Shown in pieces: positions 55,753-60,685 of a DNA stretch of 60,685 bases (its first letter is position 1; each line of letters begins with the position of its first letter). The notes beneath the pieces were generated by a model. The model saw nothing but the letters and a program-made list of their open reading frames with translations, had not been told where the DNA came from and did no database searches. The translations under genes were made by a program, and so were the position numbers. The DNA comes from a bacterium (GTDB lineage: Bacteria > Bacillota > Bacilli > Lactobacillales > Streptococcaceae), in contig CAJNDL010000009.1 of NCBI GenBank assembly GCA_905221505.1, positions 1-60,685 on the forward strand, written 5' to 3'.

Positions 55753-55881
55753 GAGGCTGGGAAAAAGTCTTTAAAATCAAAAAAACGCATAATATCAGGT
55801 GTTGAAAAACTTGATACTATGCGTTTTATTGTGGGAAGATTTACTTCATTTTCTACTGAAATTGAATTTTTGCCCAGCTCC
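55753..55881. repeat. 129-bp hairpin repeat, inverted copy of 16355-16484 (SPRITE-like)
   Basis: Starts GAGGCTGGGAAAAAG and ends GCCCAGCTCC; reverse complement matches the 16.4-kb copy over its whole length with few differences. It sits immediately before tRNA-Ser's 3' end and would provide a terminator hairpin. Confidence 0.75.
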
Positions 55882-55894
55882 TGGTAATTCTCCA

Positions 55895-55982
55895 CGGAAG
55901 ACATGGGATTCGAACCCACGCACGCTGTTACACGCCTACCGCGTTTCCAACACGGCCTCTTAAGCCTCTTGAGTAATCTTCC
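55895..55982 (-). tRNA. tRNA-Ser (anticodon GGA)
   Basis: 88 bases with the long variable arm of type II tRNAs. Acceptor GGAAGAT/GTCTTCC, anticodon loop TTGGAAA (GGA), T-loop GGTTCGAATCC. No encoded CCA. Confidence 0.92.
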
Positions 55983-56083
55983 AATACTTACTCAAATAGT
56001 CTACCATAAAGGCTCTTATCTTGCAATAAAAATTCTGAAAATAAGAAAAATGATAGATTTTGAAAGAAAGTGATAAAAAACGC

Positions 56084-56131
56084 TTGACTTTGAAAGGAAG
56101 TATGATAGAATGAATAGTGTAAACGATAACA
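56084..56131 (+). promoter_or_regulatory. fru operon promoter with cre-like site
   Basis: TTGACT (56084) and TAGAAT (56106) with 16-base spacing. TGTAAACGATAACA (56118-56131) differs from the CcpA consensus at one position and lies just downstream of the promoter, ahead of the RBS AGGAGG. Confidence 0.65.
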
Positions 56132-56143
56132 GGAGGTGATTCA

Positions 56144-56884
56144 GTGTTAAAAACAGAGCGGAAGCAACTGATTTTAGAGGAGTTAAATCAATATCATGTA
56201 GTTTCTCTAGAAAAGTTAGTTAGTTTGCTAGAAACGTCAGAATCAACGGTTCGAAGAGACTTGGATGAGTTGGAGGCGGAAAACAAGCTTCGCCGTGTGC
56301 ATGGTGGAGCAGAATTACCCCACTCCTTGCAGGAAGAAGAAACCATTCAAGAAAAATCTGTCAAAAACCTTCAAGAGAAGAAGTTGTTAGCCCAGAAGGC
56401 AGCCTCTCTCATCAAGGAACAAGATGTCATCTTTATCGATGCTGGAACAACGACAGCCTTTTTGATTCATGAATTGGTCAATAAGAATGTCACAGTTGTG
56501 ACCAACTCTATTCACCATGCAGCTCAGTTGGTTGAAAAGCAGATTCCGACTGTCATGGTTGGAGGAAGCGTCAAGACGGCGACGGATGCTAGCATCGGGG
56601 GTGTTGCTCTTAACCAGATTAACCAATTGCACTTTGACCGTGCCTTTATCGGGATGAATGGTGTGGACGATGGCTATTATACGACTCCTGATATGGAAGA
56701 GGGAGCTGTGAAACGAGCTATTTTGGAGAATGCCAAACAGACTTATGTCTTGGTGGATTCGTCAAAAATTGGACAAACTTGCTTTGCTAAGGTAGCACCA
56801 CTCAAAAGAGCAATTGTTATCACAAGTCAGGGGCATGAGCTCTTGCAGACAATAAAAGAAAAAACGGAGGTAATAGAAGTATGA
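56144..56884 (+). CDS. fruR: DeoR-family repressor of the fructose operon
   Basis: 246 aa. HTH (VSLEKLVSLLETSESTVRRDLDELE) followed by a sugar-phosphate sensing domain (DAGTTTAFLIHEL, GMNGVDDGYYTTPDMEEGAVK). GTG start nine bases after AGGAGG. Overlaps fruK by 4 bases. Effector probably fructose 1-phosphate. Confidence 0.93.
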   Translation: MLKTERKQLILEELNQYHVVSLEKLVSLLETSESTVRRDLDELEAENKLRRVHGGAELPHSLQEEETIQEKSVKNLQEKKLLAQKAASLIKEQDVIFIDAGTTTAFLIHELVNKNVTVVTNSIHHAAQLVEKQIPTVMVGGSVKTATDASIGGVALNQINQLHFDRAFIGMNGVDDGYYTTPDMEEGAVKRAILENAKQTYVLVDSSKIGQTCFAKVAPLKRAIVITSQGHELLQTIKEKTEVIEV

Positions 56885-57792
56885 TTTATACAGTCACACT
56901 TAATCCATCCATTGACTATATCGTGCGCTTGGACCAAGTCCAAGTTGGTAGTGTCAATCGTATGGACAGTGATGATAAGTTCGCTGGAGGGAAAGGAATC
57001 AATGTCAGTCGTGTTTTAAAACGCTTGGGTATTCCCAATACAGCGACTGGATTTATCGGAGGTTTTACTGGTAAATTTATCACAGATACTCTGGCAGAGG
57101 AAGAAATTGAGACACGTTTTGTCCAAGTGGCAGAAGATACTCGTATCAATGTCAAGATTAAAGCGGACCAAGAAACAGAAATCAATGGAACGGGCCCAAA
57201 TGTTGAACCGGATCAGTTAGAAGAATTGAAAGCTATTTTGTCTAGTTTGACTGAAGAAGATACAGTTGTATTTGCGGGTTCTAGTGCTAAAAACCTAGGC
57301 AATATTATTTACAAGGACTTGATTGCCTTAACGCGTCAGACAGGTGCGCAAGTCGTTTGCGACTTTGAAGGACAGACCTTGATTGATAGTTTGGATTATC
57401 AACCACTTCTAGTTAAACCAAACAATCACGAACTTGGAGCGATTTTTGGTGTAAAACTTGAAAATTTGGACCAAATCGAGAAATATGCTCGCGAATTGCT
57501 GGCTAAAGGTGCTCAAAACGTCATTATCTCTATGGCTGGGGATGGTGCCCTTCTTGTCACATCTGAGGGAGCTTACTTCGCTAAACCAATCAAGGGAACA
57601 GTCAAAAATTCAGTCGGAGCTGGTGACTCTATGGTCGCTGGATTTACAGGTGAATTTGTCAAATCAAAAGACGCAGTAGAAGCCTTCAAATGGGGAGTAG
57701 CTTGCGGAACAGCAACGACCTTCTCGGATGACTTGGCAACAGCAGAATTTATTAAAGAAACATATGAAAAAGTTGAGGTAGAAAAACGATGA
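56881..57792 (+). CDS. fruK: 1-phosphofructokinase
   Basis: Phosphorylates fructose 1-phosphate. PfkB family: FAGGKGINVSRVLKRLG, and the anion-hole/base motif SVGAGDSMVAGF. 303 aa. ATGA overlaps on both sides (fruR, fruA) indicate one transcript. Confidence 0.95.
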   Translation: MIYTVTLNPSIDYIVRLDQVQVGSVNRMDSDDKFAGGKGINVSRVLKRLGIPNTATGFIGGFTGKFITDTLAEEEIETRFVQVAEDTRINVKIKADQETEINGTGPNVEPDQLEELKAILSSLTEEDTVVFAGSSAKNLGNIIYKDLIALTRQTGAQVVCDFEGQTLIDSLDYQPLLVKPNNHELGAIFGVKLENLDQIEKYARELLAKGAQNVIISMAGDGALLVTSEGAYFAKPIKGTVKNSVGAGDSMVAGFTGEFVKSKDAVEAFKWGVACGTATTFSDDLATAEFIKETYEKVEVEKR

Positions 57793-59741
57793 AAATTCAA
57801 GACCTATTGAGAAAAGAAGTCATGTTGCTAGATTTACAAGCAACTGAAAAAACAGCTGTTATCGAAGAGATGATTAAAAGCTTGGTAGATCACGGTTATG
57901 TGACAGATTTTGAAACATTTAAAGAAGGTATTTTGGCGCGTGAAGCTTTGACTTCTACAGGCTTGGGTGATGGAATCGCTATGCCTCACAGCAAAAACGC
58001 TGCTGTCAAAGAAGCGACTGTTCTTTTTGCTAAGTCAAACAAAGGTGTTGACTATGAGAGTTTGGATGGACAAGCAACTGATCTATTCTTCATGATTGCT
58101 GCTCCAGAAGGTGCTAATGATACTCACTTGGCAGCATTGGCAGAATTGTCTCAATACTTGATGAAAGACGGTTTTGCTGACAAGCTTCGTCAAGCAACAT
58201 CAGCTGACCAAGTTATCGAACTTTTTGACCAAGCTTCAAATAAAACTGAAGAGCCTGTTCAAGTACCTGCCAATAACTCTGATGACTTTATCGTAGCTGT
58301 TACAGCTTGTACAACAGGGATTGCCCACACGTACATGGCCCAAGAAGCCCTTCAAAAAGTGGCTGCTGAAATGGGGGTTGGAATTAAGGTCGAAACCAAC
58401 GGTGCTAGTGGTGTTGGGAACCAATTGACAGCAGAAGACATCCGCAAGGCTAAAGCTGTTATCATCGCAGCAGATAAGGCTGTTGAAATGGATCGTTTCG
58501 ATGGCAAACCATTGATCAGTCGTCCAGTGGCTGACGGGATCCGTAAGACAGAAGAATTGATTAACATGGCTCTTTCTGGGGATGCTGAAGTCTACCGTGC
58601 TGCTAATGGAGTCAAAGCTACAACAACCTCTAACGAAAAACAAAGCCTTGGTGGTGCCTTCTACAAACACTTGATGAGTGGTGTATCTCAAATGTTGCCA
58701 TTCGTTATCGGTGGTGGTATCATGATTGCCCTTGCCTTCTTGATTGACGGTGCTTTGGGTGTTCCAAATGAAAATCTTGGCAATCTTGGTTCCTACCATG
58801 AACTAGCTTCGATGTTCATGAAAATTGGGGGAGCTGCCTTTGGTTTGATGCTTCCAGTCTTTGCAGGTTATGTTGCCTACTCTATTGCTGAAAAACCAGG
58901 TTTGGTTGCAGGTTTCGTGGCTGGTGCTATTGCCAAAGAAGGTTTTGCCTTTGGTAAAATCCCTTATGCTGCAGGTGGTGAAGCAACGTCAACTCTTGCA
59001 GGTGTCTCATCTGGTTTCCTAGGTGCCCTTGTTGGTGGATTTATCGCAGGTGCCTTGGTTCTTGCTATCAAGAAATACGTTAAAGTTCCTCGTTCACTTG
59101 AAGGTGCAAAATCAATTCTTCTCTTGCCACTTCTTGGAACAATCTTAACAGGATTTGTCATGCTAGCTGTTAACATCCCGATGGCAGCAATCAATACTGC
59201 TATGAATGATTTCCTTGGCGGTCTTGGAGGCGGTTCAGCTGTTCTTCTCGGTATCGTCCTTGGTGGAATGATGGCTGTTGATATGGGTGGTCCAGTTAAT
59301 AAAGCGGCCTATGTCTTTGGTACAGGTACGCTTGCAGCGACTGTTTCTTCAGGTGGTTCTGTAGCCATGGCAGCAGTTATGGCTGGAGGAATGGTGCCAC
59401 CACTTGCAATCTTTGTCGCAACTCTTCTTTTCAAAGATAAATTCACTAAGGAAGAACGTAACTCTGGTTTGACAAACATCATCATGGGCTTGTCATTTAT
59501 CACTGAGGGAGCTATTCCATTTGGTGCCGCTGACCCAGCTCGTGCGATTCCAAGCTTCATCCTTGGTTCGGCAGTAGCGGGCGGACTCGTTGGCCTTGCT
59601 GGAATCAAACTCATGGCACCACACGGAGGAATCTTCGTTATCGCCCTTACTTCAAATGCCCTTCTTTACCTTGCATCTGTCTTGGTAGGAGCAGTCGTAA
59701 GTGGAGTGGTCTATGGTTACCTCCGCAAACCACAAGCATAA
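57789..59741 (+). CDS. fruA: Fructose PTS transporter EIIABC
   Basis: Imports fructose as fructose 1-phosphate. EIIA domain first (His in GIAMPHSKNAAV), EIIB (Cys in VAVTACTTGIAHTYMAQEAL, about residue 172), then EIIC with about nine membrane segments (FGAADPARAIPSF). 650 aa, complete. Confidence 0.96.
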   Translation: MKIQDLLRKEVMLLDLQATEKTAVIEEMIKSLVDHGYVTDFETFKEGILAREALTSTGLGDGIAMPHSKNAAVKEATVLFAKSNKGVDYESLDGQATDLFFMIAAPEGANDTHLAALAELSQYLMKDGFADKLRQATSADQVIELFDQASNKTEEPVQVPANNSDDFIVAVTACTTGIAHTYMAQEALQKVAAEMGVGIKVETNGASGVGNQLTAEDIRKAKAVIIAADKAVEMDRFDGKPLISRPVADGIRKTEELINMALSGDAEVYRAANGVKATTTSNEKQSLGGAFYKHLMSGVSQMLPFVIGGGIMIALAFLIDGALGVPNENLGNLGSYHELASMFMKIGGAAFGLMLPVFAGYVAYSIAEKPGLVAGFVAGAIAKEGFAFGKIPYAAGGEATSTLAGVSSGFLGALVGGFIAGALVLAIKKYVKVPRSLEGAKSILLLPLLGTILTGFVMLAVNIPMAAINTAMNDFLGGLGGGSAVLLGIVLGGMMAVDMGGPVNKAAYVFGTGTLAATVSSGGSVAMAAVMAGGMVPPLAIFVATLLFKDKFTKEERNSGLTNIIMGLSFITEGAIPFGAADPARAIPSFILGSAVAGGLVGLAGIKLMAPHGGIFVIALTSNALLYLASVLVGAVVSGVVYGYLRKPQA

Positions 59742-59787
59742 AAATTAGATATAAAATGAAAAGATTGGACCGTTTGGGAACCTACTG

Positions 59788-59815
59788 AAAAAGTCATCAA
59801 ATTGATGGCTTTTTT
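59788..59815 (+). terminator. Hairpin between fruA and the transposase
   Basis: AAAAAGTCATCAA-ATTGATGGCTTTTTT. It may terminate fruA or belong to the left end of the insertion sequence; the sequence GGGAACCTACTG just before could be its terminal repeat. Confidence 0.55.
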
Positions 59816-59840
59816 GTTATACTAGAGATGAGGTGAAATA

Positions 59841-60685
59841 ATGCTTGATAATCAGTTAACTATGGATGTCAGTCCTTATTCTAGTTTGTATGATATCGTG
59901 GTTCCTAAAACCCACTTTTTACGTCAGCTAACTGAACTCTGTGATTTTAGCTTTATTCATGATGAACTAGAAAAGAATTATCGTCCCGATTTTGGGTGTA
60001 AAGCTTATTCACCGATTATGATGTTCAAATATCTCTTGTTAAAAGATATTTATAAGTTATCAGATGTTGATGTGGTGGGACGTTCCTTGTCAGATATGGC
60101 CTTTAAATTTTTTCTTGGTCTAGCTCCTGAGGATTCTGTTATCGAGCCATCCTCTCTGACAAAATTTAGAAAGCTAAGAATTAAAGATGACAAACTGCTT
60201 GATGTATTGATTCAGAAGTCTGTTCAAATTGCACTCGAACACAACTTGATTAAGAGTAAAATCCTCATTGTGGATGCCACTCACACCAAATCTCATTATA
60301 ATCATAAGAAACCCCAAGAAATTCTTAGGAAGCGTTAAAAAGCTTTACGTAAAACGATTTATCAACATTCAGAAGATATCAAAATAGAATTTCCAAAGAA
60401 ACCCCAAGAAGATAAACTCGAAGCAGAATTGACATATACAGAGGAGTCAATGGCTATGGTTAAAAAACACGAGGAACTCTTAGCCCTACCGGCTGTCTCT
60501 CAAAAGTTCAATTACCTAAAAGAGGCTGTTGAGGACGACTTAGAATACTTGGAAGCTTCTGTTAAGGAGGAGACTAGGCTCGGACATAAGACAGCCGACA
60601 GCTCTTTCTATGGATATAAAAGTCATATCGCTATGACGGATGAACGGATTATTACTGCTTGTGTGGTCACTTCTGGCGAACAAAG
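59841..60685 (+). pseudogene. IS1182-type transposase, internal stop, runs off the window
   Basis: DDE transposase with N-terminal domain (PKTHFLRQLTELCDF) and first catalytic region LIVDATHTKSH. A TAA at 60336-60338 interrupts the frame, but the same frame continues with clear family sequence (KALRKTIYQHSEDIK... to LGHKTADSSFYGYKSHIAMTDERIITA), so one substitution probably inactivated it. The 3' end lies beyond the window. Related relics are at 5.1 and 55.4 kb. Confidence 0.85.

Overview
The window comes from a mitis-group Streptococcus (S. mitis / S. oralis / S. infantis type, close to but probably not S. pneumoniae). Evidence: BOX and RUP-type intergenic repeats, choline-binding surface proteins, a histidine-triad (Pht) lipoprotein, a single-membrane-segment WalK and low-GC coding. 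The minimal Tat system with a Tat-dependent peroxidase and the NRAMP-type MntH are not typical of pneumococcus. Species assignment is inference.

Layout. 1-0.9 kb: IS200-type tnpA that lacks its start. 0.9-4.5 kb: zinc-regulated Pht protein behind three tandem AdcR-like operators. 5-6.7 kb: ABC-F ATPase (minus) with a hairpin in its leader. 7.2-14.7 kb: DUF177, nth, then the pyrimidine genes pyrR-pyrB-carA-carB with a PyrR attenuator and an unusually structured carA-carB gap. 14.9-24.5 kb: mntH, ribF, YitT-like, DegV, HU, mutY and walR-walK-walJ. 24.5-28.6 kb: decayed ISL3-family relic, ybaB, and two divergent choline-binding proteins (CAP domain; amidase). 28.8-33.5 kb: iron-uptake operon efeM-efeB-efeU-tatC-tatA. 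33.6-40.4 kb: a 6.8-kb integrative mobilizable element in the 3' end of rpmE, with tyrosine integrase, repressor, excisionase-like, RepA_N-like, Spx-like, Rep_trans and MobV genes, att repeats and a pMV158-type oriT. 40.4-48.5 kb: nrnA, flavodoxin, chorismate mutase, two fluoride channels, rplS, tRNA-Arg, HAD and HD proteins, ylxM-ffh. 48.6-53.5 kb: a 3' fragment of a uracil permease fused to a flavin operon (apbE, FMN reductase, FMN reductase-PAS protein), divergent from nox. 53.8-60.7 kb: pdxS-pdxT, repeats, tRNA-Ser, fruR-fruK-fruA, and an IS1182-type transposase with an internal stop.

How it works together. The iron operon couples a lipoprotein, a Tat-exported DyP peroxidase and an FTR1 permease with their own TatAC translocase. 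The flavin operon looks like a self-contained cytosolic redox module: ApbE, lacking a signal peptide, sits next to an FMN reductase whose tail carries two DATSGAS motifs that match the ApbE flavinylation signature. The mobile element appears complete for excision, conjugative mobilization and replication, and its insertion separated rpmE from what looks like its native terminator. Three genes (ribF, mutY, ylxM) have an extended -10 box abutting the start codon, suggesting leaderless mRNAs.

Most striking candidates: the doubly tagged flavin reductase with its private ApbE; the Spx-fold protein without the CxxC switch in the mobile element; the hairpin-filled carA-carB gap; and Fe-S ligand loss in both Nth and MutY.
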